Positions 24,637-35,720 of a stretch of DNA of 64,000 nucleotides are shown in pieces; position 1 is the first letter of the stretch, and each line of letters starts with the position of its first letter. The notes under the pieces are model-generated. The model saw nothing but the letters and a program-made list of their open reading frames with translations. It searched no databases and was not told where the DNA came from. The DNA lies in contig PKWW01000060.1 of assembly GCA_003132165.1 (NCBI GenBank), positions 1 through 64,000 on the forward strand. Direction: 5' to 3'. Position numbers and translations under genes: made by a program. Source of the DNA: Acidimicrobiaceae bacterium. Lineage in GTDB: Bacteria > Actinomycetota > Acidimicrobiia > Acidimicrobiales > RAAP-2.

Positions 24637-25116
24637 TTAGAAGTCGGGGAAGTGTGAGCTTCTCGTGCGCCGCCACTTGGTGAAGGCATTGACGATGAGC
24701 ACGGACACCGCAGCGATGACGAAGGAGCCGACAATGTCGATTGGTTGATGGATATGCGCCGCGACCCTCGCCGCACCGATCAGGACCGCGACCGCCAGGA
24801 GCAACACGCCAATACGACGTGAGTGACTCATCATCGTGAAGCCAAGGAACGAGGAGAGAAGAGCGTGGTCCGAGGGGAAACCGTTGTCCGGCGCGTGCGC
24901 GATCAGCGGGACGATGTGTTCGCTCACGAAGGGGCGCGTGTCGTAGTAGAGATGTCCGGCCAGGGTGGAGAGCAGTACGGCGATGATCCCGCCGATGATG
25001 AGTTGCCAACCGAGGATCACCTTGGTCGCACGCGGAGCGAACAGCCAGTAGGCCCCGACAATTGCGACACATAGGAACAGCAAGTACTTGGCGGTGAAGA
25101 TGATGAGTGAATGCAC
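24637..25116 (-). CDS. PAP2-superfamily membrane phosphatase (undecaprenyl-diphosphatase-like)
   Basis: The 159-residue protein has five to six transmembrane helices and the three PAP2 signature motifs: a Lys/Arg region ending DTRPF, GFPSDH (His) and RVAAHIHQPIDIVGS (Arg, His, Asp). Size and motifs fit BcrC-type undecaprenyl pyrophosphate phosphatases, which recycle the lipid carrier of cell-wall synthesis outside the membrane; other lipid phosphatases are possible. The start is GTG 25116 with TAAACT (25123-25128) six bases upstream on the minus strand and no Shine-Dalgarno. Confidence 0.8.
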   Translation of the reverse strand: MHSLIIFTAKYLLFLCVAIVGAYWLFAPRATKVILGWQLIIGGIIAVLLSTLAGHLYYDTRPFVSEHIVPLIAHAPDNGFPSDHALLSSFLGFTMMSHSRRIGVLLLAVAVLIGAARVAAHIHQPIDIVGSFVIAAVSVLIVNAFTKWRRTRSSHFPDF

Positions 25117-25128
25117 CGTCTAAGTTTA
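25117..25128 (-). promoter_or_regulatory. Leaderless-type -10 box for the PAP2 gene
   Basis: On the minus strand TAAACT is followed by TAGACG (six bases) and then the GTG start at 25116. Confidence 0.5.
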
Positions 25129-25288
25129 CGAAGCATCGTCGCGGCCGAGCGACACGGAGTTCGATCGAGGTGACCCGACGTCGATGGGGCGCTCCTCCTT
25201 GCGTGGTTTACGCTGTGAACGATTGAGTGGAAGAGGGGCTGGCGTCGGGGAATAGCACCGTGGCGCTGGGCGAGTGGGGGGAGTTTCC

Positions 25289-26791
25289 ATGACCGATACG
25301 GCAACGAGGACGGCGGCAAGCGACCAGAGGATCGAGCACTTCGACGTGTTGATCGTCGGCGCGGGCATTTCGGGGATCGGCAGCGCGCACCACCTGCGCG
25401 AACAGTGCCCCGACAAGAGTTTCGCAGTACTCGAGACGATGCCAAGTTTTGGTGGCACGTGGCGTACGCACCGATACCCCGGAGCGCGTTCGGACAGCGA
25501 CTTGTACACCTACGGCTACCGCTTCAAACCCTGGACCGGCGCTCCGATCGCCTCGAAGGACGAGATCATGAAGTACCTGGGCGAGGTCATCGAGAGCGAG
25601 CAGCTCGAGCCCTTCATCAGGTACGGACACACCATCACGAACTCGACGTGGTCGAGTGCGCAAAAGCGTTGGATACTCGACGTGACAAGGGGCGACACTG
25701 GCGAGCATCTGCAATTCAGTGCCTCGTTTCTCTGGATGTGTCAGGGTTATTACCGCCACTCAGAGGGCCACACGCCGCAGTTCAAAGACATGGATGCCTT
25801 CAAGGGGCTGATCGTGCACCCTCAGACCTGGCCCGAGGACTTTGACTATTCGGGTAAGCGCGTTGTCGTGATCGGCTCCGGCGCGACCGCGGCGACGCTG
25901 ATACCCGCGATGGCCCCGGACTGCTCACACATCACGATGTTGCAGCGTTCGCCGACGTTCTTCATCATTGGCAGCAACGTCAACGAAGTGGCCGACATGC
26001 TGCGCGAACTCGACGTCCCCGAGGAGTGGGTACACGAGATCGTGCGACGAAAGCTGATCGCGGACCTTGGCGCGCTCAATCAGATCGCGCTCGAGTATCC
26101 CGATTTCGCGAGAGAGGAACTGTTGAAGCCAATTCGCGAGATCCTGGGCGACGACTTCGACATTGACAAGCACTTCAATCCGAAGTACCGGCCCTGGCAG
26201 CAGCGCATCGCCTTTATCCCCGAGGGTGACCTGTTCCACGGTATAAAGAGCGGCAAAGCTTCTGTCGTCACCGACGAGATCGATCGGTTCGTCGAAGACG
26301 GCATTCTCCTGAAGTCGGGCACCGTGCTCGAAGCGGACATCATTATCACCGCGACCGGCTTTGACATGAACGTGCTCGGCGACATCGACTTCAACATCGA
26401 CGGCGTTCCGCTCGACTACGCCACGACTGTGACCTATCGCGGCATGATGTTCACCGGCATCCCGAACATGATCGCAGTCTTCGGCTATTTCCGTGCGAGC
26501 TGGACGTTACGGGTCGATATCATTGGTGACTTCGTCTGCCGATTGCTCAATCACATGACCGAGCTCGGCAGAACCGTGGTGACGCCGACGCTGCGCGAGC
26601 AGGATCAGGGCATGACGCTGCACCCATGGATAGACCCAGAGGATTTCAATCCCGGTTACCTCACCAGGAGTCTGCCGTTCCTACCCAAGCAGGGGGACCG
26701 CGAGCCCTGGCGCCACTCACCGAACTACCAACTTGAGAAGGTGGAGTTGGCGGGGGCGGACCTCGACGACGGGACGCTTCGTTACAGCTGA
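25289..26791 (+). CDS. Flavin-containing monooxygenase (Baeyer-Villiger type)
   Basis: The 500-residue protein has an amino-terminal FAD Rossmann motif (LIVGAGISGIGSAHHL), FGGTWRTHRYPGARSD, a second dinucleotide motif for NADPH (VVVIGSGATAATLIPAM) and the late ATGFD motif. It oxygenates an organic substrate, such as a ketone, with NADPH and O2; the substrate is unknown. The family fingerprint FxGxxxHxxxWP is altered here to FKGLIVHPQTWPEDF, which keeps the His and WP. ATG 25289 with GGGGGAG about five bases upstream is the start. Confidence 0.85.
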   Translation: MTDTATRTAASDQRIEHFDVLIVGAGISGIGSAHHLREQCPDKSFAVLETMPSFGGTWRTHRYPGARSDSDLYTYGYRFKPWTGAPIASKDEIMKYLGEVIESEQLEPFIRYGHTITNSTWSSAQKRWILDVTRGDTGEHLQFSASFLWMCQGYYRHSEGHTPQFKDMDAFKGLIVHPQTWPEDFDYSGKRVVVIGSGATAATLIPAMAPDCSHITMLQRSPTFFIIGSNVNEVADMLRELDVPEEWVHEIVRRKLIADLGALNQIALEYPDFAREELLKPIREILGDDFDIDKHFNPKYRPWQQRIAFIPEGDLFHGIKSGKASVVTDEIDRFVEDGILLKSGTVLEADIIITATGFDMNVLGDIDFNIDGVPLDYATTVTYRGMMFTGIPNMIAVFGYFRASWTLRVDIIGDFVCRLLNHMTELGRTVVTPTLREQDQGMTLHPWIDPEDFNPGYLTRSLPFLPKQGDREPWRHSPNYQLEKVELAGADLDDGTLRYS

Positions 26792-26856
26792 GCGGACGCA
26801 AGAGACGAAGTCTGCTGTGGTACTGTCCCAATTCAGTTGACTGGAACGAGGTCACA

Positions 26857-27723
26857 GTGGCTGTAACGCGAAACGGGATCATCGAGATCTTCTTTGAGAC
26901 GTTCGGTGACGACGCCGACCCGGCGATGCTTCTGATTAACGGGCTGGGCAGCCAATGCATCAGTTACGAGGATGAGTTTTGCGACCGCATTGCGGCCTTC
27001 GGCTACTTCGTGATTCGCTTCGACAATCGCGACGTCGGCCTTTCGTCACGCTGGGACGAAGCTCAAGGTGCGAACCTTGAAGCGGCCGGTGGCGTATCGG
27101 GCGACGCACCGTATTCGTTGTCAGACATGGCGAACGACGCCGTCGCCGTGCTGGATGCGTTGGGCATCGAACGGGCCCACGTCATGGGGCTATCGATGGG
27201 CGGCATGATCGTCCAGGCCATGGCCATTGATCATCCCGAGCGTTTCATTACCCTCACCTCAGTGATGTCGACGACCGGCGACGTCGACGTCGGACAGGCC
27301 TCCGAGGAAGCGCTCAAGGTGCTGCTTTCTCCCATGCCCACCGACCGCGAAGGCGCCATCGCCTTGCAATTGGCGGGGGCGAGGACCTGGGGGAGCCCTG
27401 ACGCGTATGACGTTACGAGGATCACCGAGCACACTAATCGTGCGTTGGACCGTAGCCCGAAGACGGCGGGCGTCGGGCGTCAGATGAAGGCGATTCTTAC
27501 GTCGGGAAGCCGGAGCGAGGGACTCTCGACGTCACAGATACCAACATTGGTGCTGCACGGCAGCAACGACACGCTGGTGAACCACAGTGGTGGGGTCAGG
27601 ACCGCCGAGGTGATCCCTGGTGCGCGGCTGGTCACCATCGAGGGCATGGGCCATGATCTTGCGCCGAACTACTGGGACCGAGTGATCGCACTCCTGACCG
27701 AGCACGCGTCGCGCCACCGGTAA
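26857..27723 (+). CDS. Alpha/beta hydrolase
   Basis: The 288-residue cytosolic hydrolase has INGLGSQ near the oxyanion region, FDNRDVGLSSRWD, nucleophile elbow GLSMGGMI, acid region LHGSNDTLV and a catalytic His in IEGMGHDLAPNYW. It resembles the aclacinomycin-methylesterase/epoxide-hydrolase-like group often annotated in actinobacteria; the substrate is unknown. GTG 26857 has GAGG five bases upstream. It lies 65 bases downstream of the monooxygenase, so the two may be co-transcribed and act on the same compound, for example an ester made by Baeyer-Villiger oxidation; this pairing is inference. Confidence 0.85.
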   Translation: MAVTRNGIIEIFFETFGDDADPAMLLINGLGSQCISYEDEFCDRIAAFGYFVIRFDNRDVGLSSRWDEAQGANLEAAGGVSGDAPYSLSDMANDAVAVLDALGIERAHVMGLSMGGMIVQAMAIDHPERFITLTSVMSTTGDVDVGQASEEALKVLLSPMPTDREGAIALQLAGARTWGSPDAYDVTRITEHTNRALDRSPKTAGVGRQMKAILTSGSRSEGLSTSQIPTLVLHGSNDTLVNHSGGVRTAEVIPGARLVTIEGMGHDLAPNYWDRVIALLTEHASRHR

Positions 27724-27734
27724 CATCGGTGCCC

Positions 27735-28034
27735 ATGAGCGACGAGACCGTGGGCACCGAGCCCCAGTTATATGTCGTGTACCTAGGCGGTGACCCTTCG
27801 CCGGGTCGCCTTAGCGAGGACCATGAAGTTGTCACGGTGGTCGCCGCGAATCTCAAAGAGGCGCGCAGGGCCGCTCGTGCCAAGTGGGGCGGGGAGTCGC
27901 GGGCGCACGTGGATGCGGTCCAAATCCTCAATGTCGTCGACGGCTTCGCCATACGTCTCGAGCCAACCAACGAACCAGAGGACAACACGATCGATGCAAC
28001 CTACGTGCCCGCCGATGACGCCCAAGAAGACTGA
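27735..28034 (+). CDS. DUF1543 domain protein
   Basis: The 99-residue protein contains a DUF1543 domain: PQLYVVYLGGDPSPGRLSEDHEVV, AANLKEARRAARAKWGG and HVDAVQILNVVDGF. The function is unknown; the family is small and cytosolic. ATG 27735 is preceded by TAACAT eight bases upstream, close to the leaderless pattern. Its 3' end may overlap the methyltransferase gene if that starts at ATG 28015. Confidence 0.8.
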   Translation: MSDETVGTEPQLYVVYLGGDPSPGRLSEDHEVVTVVAANLKEARRAARAKWGGESRAHVDAVQILNVVDGFAIRLEPTNEPEDNTIDATYVPADDAQED

Positions 28035-28059
28035 ATCCGAGACGAGCGGCTTGCCCGAC

Positions 28060-28872
28060 ATGGTAGAGCGACGCCCCGACTTGGAGGGTTCGTATCTGTT
28101 GGAGAATGCTGATGCGCAGGCGGACGTCCGATTGAGAGCTCTTGCGGCGATCTTCGATGACACCACGTTTCGGCATCTGGAGAAGTTGGGACTCGCCGGC
28201 GGTTGGCGGGTGTGGGAAGTGGGAGCCGGCGGGCCGAGCGTGCCGCGATGGCTTAGCGAGAAAGTTGGCCGCCAGGGCCAGGTGGTGGCGACTGATATCA
28301 ATACCGCATTACTCAACAAGGACGGGCCGGAGCCCTTCGAGACCATTGTTCACGACGTAGGCCGTGACTCGGCACCCGGCAACGACTTCGATCTGGTCCA
28401 CGCTCGTCTCGTTCTCGTCCACGTGAAGGATCGTGAAAGGGCACTCTCGACGATGGTGAACGCCCTTCGTCCGGGGGGTTGGCTTTGTGTAGAAGACGCG
28501 GATCCGGGTCTCCAACCATTGGTGTGTCCGGACGAGAGAGGTGACGACGAACGACTCGCGAACAAGCTCAAAGCCTCGTTCAGGACCTTGATGCTCGAAC
28601 GAGGGGTGGATCTCGCCTTTGGGCGCTCCCTGGCGAGCCGTCTGAAGGCCGAGGGCCTCATCAACGTCGGCGCTGACGCTTACTTCCCCATGAGCGGCGA
28701 GGCGTGCGACGAATTGGAACGCTCTACCGTCGAACAGATTCGCGATCGGCTGCTCGGCGAGGGACTTGCCACCGAGGATGAGATCGAACGACACCTGGAC
28801 AACGTGAGGTCGCACCGTCTCGATCTGGCGACGTCACCATTGGTGAGCGCCTGGGGCCAGAAGTCCTGGTAG
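28060..28872 (+). CDS. SAM-dependent methyltransferase (class I)
   Basis: The 270-residue protein has a Rossmann methyltransferase core: VWEVGAGGPSVPRWLS (SAM motif I), VVATDINTALL (acidic loop), FDLVHARLVLVHV (motif IV) and ALRPGGWLCVEDADPG. A C-terminal helical extension follows. The substrate is unknown; the UbiE-like group is closest in pattern. ATG 28060 is used; ATG 28015, overlapping the DUF1543 gene, would add 15 polar residues. It is convergent with the O-methyltransferase gene. Confidence 0.8.
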   Translation: MVERRPDLEGSYLLENADAQADVRLRALAAIFDDTTFRHLEKLGLAGGWRVWEVGAGGPSVPRWLSEKVGRQGQVVATDINTALLNKDGPEPFETIVHDVGRDSAPGNDFDLVHARLVLVHVKDRERALSTMVNALRPGGWLCVEDADPGLQPLVCPDERGDDERLANKLKASFRTLMLERGVDLAFGRSLASRLKAEGLINVGADAYFPMSGEACDELERSTVEQIRDRLLGEGLATEDEIERHLDNVRSHRLDLATSPLVSAWGQKSW

Positions 28873-28892
28873 CGATGGCCATGAGGGTGTTG

Positions 28893-29483
28893 CTACAGTT
28901 TTCGACAGACCAACTCACCCTTGCCAATGGGCACGAGCACGGCGTCGATCCTGACGTCGGCCATTGCTTCGTCGATGAGCGGCTGTAGATCGCTCTGGTG
29001 ACTGATGGCGTTGTCACAGATGAGCAGGCCCCCAGGGACCAGCAGGGGCACGATGACCTCGTAGCACGTCTCGTACACGTCCTTCTCGGCGTCGAGGAAG
29101 CAGAAGCTGATGGGACCGAGCTCGAACGCGGCGACAAGGAAGTCACCCTCAACCGAAGTGACGACGTCGTTGACCTGCGCCTCGGCGAGGTTAGCCCGCG
29201 CCAAGGCGGCCTTCGCGGGCAAGATCTCGAAGGTGGTCAGTTGCTTGCGCGCAACCCGGCACGCCAGCGAGATCCACATCGCCGAGTAACCCGCGCTGGT
29301 GCCGACTTCGATCCACGCGCCCGCGGGCGCCGACGACGCCATGATTGCGAGGAACCGTCCGGTCTCGGGAGGAATCTGGCGAAGGCGTTGCAAATGGGGA
29401 GTTCCGTCGTGGCGATCCTGGGCATCGCGTTCTTCGAGTCGGTCCATGACAGTCTTCATCGATTGGGAAATCTCGTGGAACAT
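28893..29483 (-). CDS. O-methyltransferase family 3 protein
   Basis: The 196-residue protein has the motifs of cation-dependent catechol-type O-methyltransferases: WIEVGTSAGYSAMWI (SAM binding), VEGDFLVAAFELG, FCFLDAEKDVYETCYEVIVPLLVPGG and LLICDNAISHQSDL (metal-binding Asp-Asn). It methylates a hydroxyl on a small molecule; the target is unknown. AAAGGGG lies about four bases upstream of ATG 29483. It is divergent from the nadK operon. Confidence 0.85.
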   Translation of the reverse strand: MFHEISQSMKTVMDRLEERDAQDRHDGTPHLQRLRQIPPETGRFLAIMASSAPAGAWIEVGTSAGYSAMWISLACRVARKQLTTFEILPAKAALARANLAEAQVNDVVTSVEGDFLVAAFELGPISFCFLDAEKDVYETCYEVIVPLLVPGGLLICDNAISHQSDLQPLIDEAMADVRIDAVLVPIGKGELVCRKL

Positions 29484-29546
29484 AGGAACCCCTTTGAGCG
29501 TGCCCGTGCGACCTTTGTTACTACCATTGAGCGCACGAGGTCAAAC

Positions 29547-30356
29547 GTGTCCCAGTTGTTGTTCGCCGTCTTTAGCAACCGTACTGACGCGTTGGAAGTC
29601 GCCCGTGAGGCAATTGAGGGCTTGGAGACGAAGGGAATCTCGTCGTCGCTCCACATGTTGGATTCTGACACCGCCGCCGAAATCGACGAAGAGACGTTGG
29701 TCGTGAGTCTCGGCGGGGATGGGACGTTTCTCCAGTCCGCACGCCTCGCCCACAGTGCGGGTGCGCGCGTGCTGGCGGTGAACCTGGGTCGGCTGGGATT
29801 TCTCTTGAACGTGCCGTCGACCGAGATCGTCGAGAGCGCGATTGACGCGCTTGAGCACCTGCAAGTCGTCGAACGTCTGGCCCTCAACATCTCGTTCGAC
29901 GGAGGATCGGACCACGAGTTCGCTCTCAACGAGGTAGTCGTCGAGCGTGCACGCGTCGGGCACATGGTGCGGGTCAAGACGTACGTGGGCGACGACGCAT
30001 TCCTCTCGTACTCGGCCGACGGCGTCATGGTCGCCACGCCTACGGGCAGTACCGGCTACAACTTCTCCGCCGGAGGGCCAGTGCTGGACACCACGCTGCA
30101 GGTCATGGTGCTTACCCCGATCGCTCCGCACTTCACGATCGACCGATCGATCGTTGTCGACGGCGACCAGGTCGTGCGCCTGGTCGCCGACGATAAACCT
30201 GCCGTGATCGTCGCCGACGGCCAGGCCATCGGGAAGCTCGAACCGGGCCAGGCTATCGAGGTGCGCAGGAGCCCGAAGCCCGTGAGGGTCGTGGCGACGC
30301 GCAGCTTCGAGTTGGGCTTTCGCCTTCGCGAGAGCCTCCGAGAGGGCCATGCCTAA
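29547..30356 (+). CDS. nadK: NAD kinase
   Basis: Phosphorylates NAD to NADP in the cytosol. The 269-residue protein has GGDGT (56-60) in VSLGGDGTFLQSAR, GRLGFLLNV, the NEVVVERA region and the TPTGSTGYNFSAGGP active-site loop. GTG 29547 follows CGAGG; a TACCAT hexamer at 29522-29527 may be its -10 box. The frame remains open far upstream to 28998, but that part is antisense to the O-methyltransferase gene. The last 8 bases overlap recN, a common actinobacterial pairing. Confidence 0.93.
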   Translation: MSQLLFAVFSNRTDALEVAREAIEGLETKGISSSLHMLDSDTAAEIDEETLVVSLGGDGTFLQSARLAHSAGARVLAVNLGRLGFLLNVPSTEIVESAIDALEHLQVVERLALNISFDGGSDHEFALNEVVVERARVGHMVRVKTYVGDDAFLSYSADGVMVATPTGSTGYNFSAGGPVLDTTLQVMVLTPIAPHFTIDRSIVVDGDQVVRLVADDKPAVIVADGQAIGKLEPGQAIEVRRSPKPVRVVATRSFELGFRLRESLREGHA

Positions 30357-31938
30357 ATCGCAGTTGGTCGAGTTGTACGCACACGGTCTGGGCGTGATTG
30401 AGGACGCCCGTTTGGAGTTGGGACCGGGATTCAACGTGATCACGGGTGAGACCGGCGCAGGGAAAACCCTGCTACTCGGTGCGCTCGATCTGTGCCTCGG
30501 AAGTGACTCGGGCGCGTCGCGTTACGCGGTGCTGAGCGACATGCGTGCGGCCGCGGTCTTCCAAAAAGACGATGGCACCGAATTAGTGCTGACCCGCGAG
30601 GCGAGCGCCACGGGACGCTTGCGCAGCACCATGAACGGCGTGTCGAGCAGCGCCGAGGTACTGCGCACCCTGGCGAGTGAGCTCATTGTCATCCACGGTC
30701 AGCACGATTCGTTGTCCCTTCGCAACCGCGTCGAGATCCTACGAATCATCGACCAGGCAGGGGGAGTCTCTACGACCGAACTCGACAAGATTCGTTCGGC
30801 GCTACGCGAGGCTCTCGCCCTGCGCGAATCGTTCGGGGGCGATGGGGCTCGGCGTGAGCGCGAGATGGAATTCCTGGTCTTTCAGATCGGTGAGCTCGAG
30901 GCGACCAAGATCACTTCAACCGAGGAACTCGCCGAGACCCTGGAAGCCTTGACGAGATTGACGACGCTTCGTGACGGACAGACGGCGCTCGTCGAAGTGC
31001 TTGGGGAGCTGGATTCGGACAGCGATGATGCGGTCCTGACTCGCCTCGCTCGCGCCATCGCGCGAATCCCGTCGGGTGATGCGTACGTTGAGGCGACGGC
31101 CGCGCTGCGCGACGCCCTAGCCCAGGCGAGGGATGGACTTCGCGAGCTGGCGTCGCTCGCCGACCCGGACGCATTCGATCCAGCGGCACTTCAGGAACTT
31201 GACGACCGGTCGCTGACGCTGCGCACTATCGCAAGGAAGTACGGGGGATCGCTCGCCGACGCCGTGGCGACTCTGGAGGAGCTGCGTTCGCAGTTGGCCT
31301 CCCAACGCGACCAAATGGACCGACTTGGCGGTTTGGACGCAGAAATCGCGGGGTTCGAGGTGCAGGAGCGTGACCTGGCCCGTCAAGTTCGCCGGGAAAG
31401 GGAGTTCGCCGCGGTGCAATTGACCGAGCGGGTACGACTGCAACTGCCCCGGGTGGCGCTCGCCAACGCCTCGTTGCGCTTCGATGTGGACGGCGACGAC
31501 GGTTCGGAAGCACAAATCCTGTTCACGCCGAACCCCGGACTGCCTGAAGGGCCCCTCCAGGCGCTGGCGAGCGGAGGTGAGCTCAGTCGGGTCCTGCTCG
31601 CTCTTTCACTCGAGACGGCCCACGAGGACGTCGTGGCGGTCTTTGACGAGATCGACGCTGGTGTGGGCGGACAGGTAGCCCAGCAGATTGGTCAGTGCCT
31701 AAAAGAAGTGGGCCAGCAACAGCAGGTCCTCGCGGTAACGCACCTGGCGTCGGTCGCGGCGAAGGCTGATCACCACTTCGTGATCGAAAAGACGATTCGG
31801 GGTGCCAGTACTTCGACTTCGGTGCGCCCCGTCGCCGGTGAGGAGCGTGTTCTCGAGATCGCGCGAATGCTCGCGGGTGACGAAATTACCGATGAGGCCA
31901 AGGCATTGGCCCATCGACTTCTCGAAACACAGTTTTAA
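30349..31938 (+). CDS. recN: DNA repair protein RecN
   Basis: SMC-like ATPase acting in double-strand-break repair. The 529-residue protein has Walker A GETGAGKT (33-40), an early VIHGQHDSLSLRNR hinge-proximal motif, a central coiled coil (about 150-370), the signature LASGGELSRVLLALSLE and Walker B VVAVFDEIDAGVGG, then LAVTHLASVAAKADHHF. It is slightly shorter than the usual ~560 residues. It overlaps nadK by 8 bases, so it is translated from the same mRNA. Confidence 0.95.
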   Translation: MPKSQLVELYAHGLGVIEDARLELGPGFNVITGETGAGKTLLLGALDLCLGSDSGASRYAVLSDMRAAAVFQKDDGTELVLTREASATGRLRSTMNGVSSSAEVLRTLASELIVIHGQHDSLSLRNRVEILRIIDQAGGVSTTELDKIRSALREALALRESFGGDGARREREMEFLVFQIGELEATKITSTEELAETLEALTRLTTLRDGQTALVEVLGELDSDSDDAVLTRLARAIARIPSGDAYVEATAALRDALAQARDGLRELASLADPDAFDPAALQELDDRSLTLRTIARKYGGSLADAVATLEELRSQLASQRDQMDRLGGLDAEIAGFEVQERDLARQVRREREFAAVQLTERVRLQLPRVALANASLRFDVDGDDGSEAQILFTPNPGLPEGPLQALASGGELSRVLLALSLETAHEDVVAVFDEIDAGVGGQVAQQIGQCLKEVGQQQQVLAVTHLASVAAKADHHFVIEKTIRGASTSTSVRPVAGEERVLEIARMLAGDEITDEAKALAHRLLETQF

Positions 31939-31957
31939 TAGTTCTTCAAGTTCATAA

Positions 31958-34186
<2,229 letters not shown>

Positions 34187-34197
<11 letters not shown>

Positions 34198-35089
34198 TCC
34201 GCTGAGCGGAGAATATCTCCAATGGCTCACCATCGAGAAGGGTCGAAGCCCAGCGACTATTGAGGCCTATCAACGCGATATCGACGTCTTCTGCCAGTGG
34301 CTGGTCGAAGAGGGAATCCGTGTCGACTCGCTGAGTGATGCCCAATTCGAGCGCTACATCGGACAACTTCGAAGTTCGGCGCGAGCGGACAGTTCGGTCG
34401 CGAGGGCGGTTTCATCCCTGCGGGGCTGGTTCGGTTTCATGGTCGACGAGGGCCAGTTGTCCACCGACCCAACGTCAAAGGTCAAGGGCACGCGCCGCGG
34501 TCGTTCACTGCCCAAACCCCTCAGCGAGCAGCAGATGACCACCCTGCTGGACTCCATTGGTGAGGCGGCCGCTGTGGACAAGCGTGACCGCGCGCTGCTG
34601 GAGCTGCTCTACGGTACGGGTGCTCGGGTATCCGAGGCGGTGGGCGTCGCATTGGAGGACCTCGACTTCGACGAGGAGTTGATCCTCGTGACCGGCAAGG
34701 GGTCCAAGCAGCGCCTGGTACCGATGGGTGCGACGCTGCGCAACGCGCTCCTGAACTACCTCGGGCCCGGGGGTCGCGCCGAACTCACGAATCCGAAGAG
34801 GTCGTCAAAGCTGTTCTTGAACACACGCGGCGGTCCCCTGAGCCGACAGGGTGTCGATCTCATTGTCCATAAGCGCGCGCTTACGGTGGGTATCGACCGT
34901 TCGACGATCAGTGCACACGTCTTTCGTCACAGTTGTGCGACGCACATGCTCGCGCACGGGGCCGACATTAGAGTGGTCCAGGAACTACTGGGTCACGCGT
35001 CGATTTCGACGACCCAGATCTACACCGCGGTTTCAGTAACCTCATTGAAGCGCGAATATCACAGTGCGCATCCGCGCGCCCACGACTAG
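34187..35089 (+). CDS. xerD: Tyrosine recombinase XerD
   Basis: Resolves chromosome dimers at dif together with XerC. The 300-residue protein has an amino-terminal SAM-like core-binding domain (YLQWLTIEKGRSPATIEAYQ) and a catalytic domain with GTGARVSEAVG (Arg), TGKGSKQR (Lys), HVFRHSCATHMLAHG (His-Arg), LLGHASISTTQIYTAVS (His and Tyr nucleophile). It is chromosomal housekeeping by position, not a mobile-element integrase. ATG 34187 overlaps the NUDIX gene; GTG 35064 of the protease gene lies within its end. Confidence 0.93.
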
Positions 35090-35720
35090 CAAGAAGAGAT
35101 TGTTGAATTCCCTATATTTTTTTCTGGCCCTAATCCCCTCGGTGATTCTTCACGAGGTCAGTCACGGGTACGTAGCAAACTACTTCGGTGACCCGACAGC
35201 GAAGGAACGGGGTCGCCTGACCCTGAACCCACTGGCGCACATCGACCCCTTTGGCACAATCATCCTCCCGTTGATCCTGGTATTCACGGGTCTTCCTTTC
35301 TTCGCGTACGCGAAGCCGGTGCCCGTCAACATCTCGCGATTACGTAATCCCCGGTCACAGTCGCTCTACGTGTCGCTCGCTGGGCCCATGGTCAACATCG
35401 TGCTGTCGGCATTCGGCTGGGTGCTCTGTGAAATTGCGATCCACTTCACACAGAGCCAACTCATGTTCAACATCGGTGAAGCGTTGGGTCTCGTAAACTT
35501 GATGCTGGCGGTCTTCAATCTGCTGCCAATTCCACCCCTCGATGGTTCAGCGATCATCGAGCGATTTGTCCCGCGCAGCAAGCTCGGCTCGTACTACCAA
35601 TTCCGAGCGAGGGCGCTACCGATTGTGATGGTCGTCGTGATCCTTGGCACGTTCGTATTCCACTTCGGCAATAACGCCTTGTATGACGTTGAGAACTGGT
35701 GGCTGCACCTCTTGTTCTAG
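35064..35720 (+). CDS. Site-2 protease-family (M50) membrane metallopeptidase
   Basis: The 218-residue intramembrane protease has HExxH as HEVSHGY in the first helix and the second zinc/active-site motif NLLPIPPLDGSAI, with four to five membrane helices. It lacks a PDZ domain, as in the compact Rip3/YwhC-like group. The substrate is unknown. GTG 35064 lies inside the end of xerD (26-base overlap). Its stop TAG shares two bases with the convergent trpS stop, leaving no room for a separate terminator. Confidence 0.85.
   Translation: MRIRAPTTSKKRLLNSLYFFLALIPSVILHEVSHGYVANYFGDPTAKERGRLTLNPLAHIDPFGTIILPLILVFTGLPFFAYAKPVPVNISRLRNPRSQSLYVSLAGPMVNIVLSAFGWVLCEIAIHFTQSQLMFNIGEALGLVNLMLAVFNLLPIPPLDGSAIIERFVPRSKLGSYYQFRARALPIVMVVVILGTFVFHFGNNALYDVENWWLHLLF

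Noticed and set aside
28998..29546. Long amino-terminal extension of NAD kinase
   Set aside because: The frame is open but runs antisense to the O-methyltransferase gene and has no similarity to the family; GTG 29547 gives the expected start.
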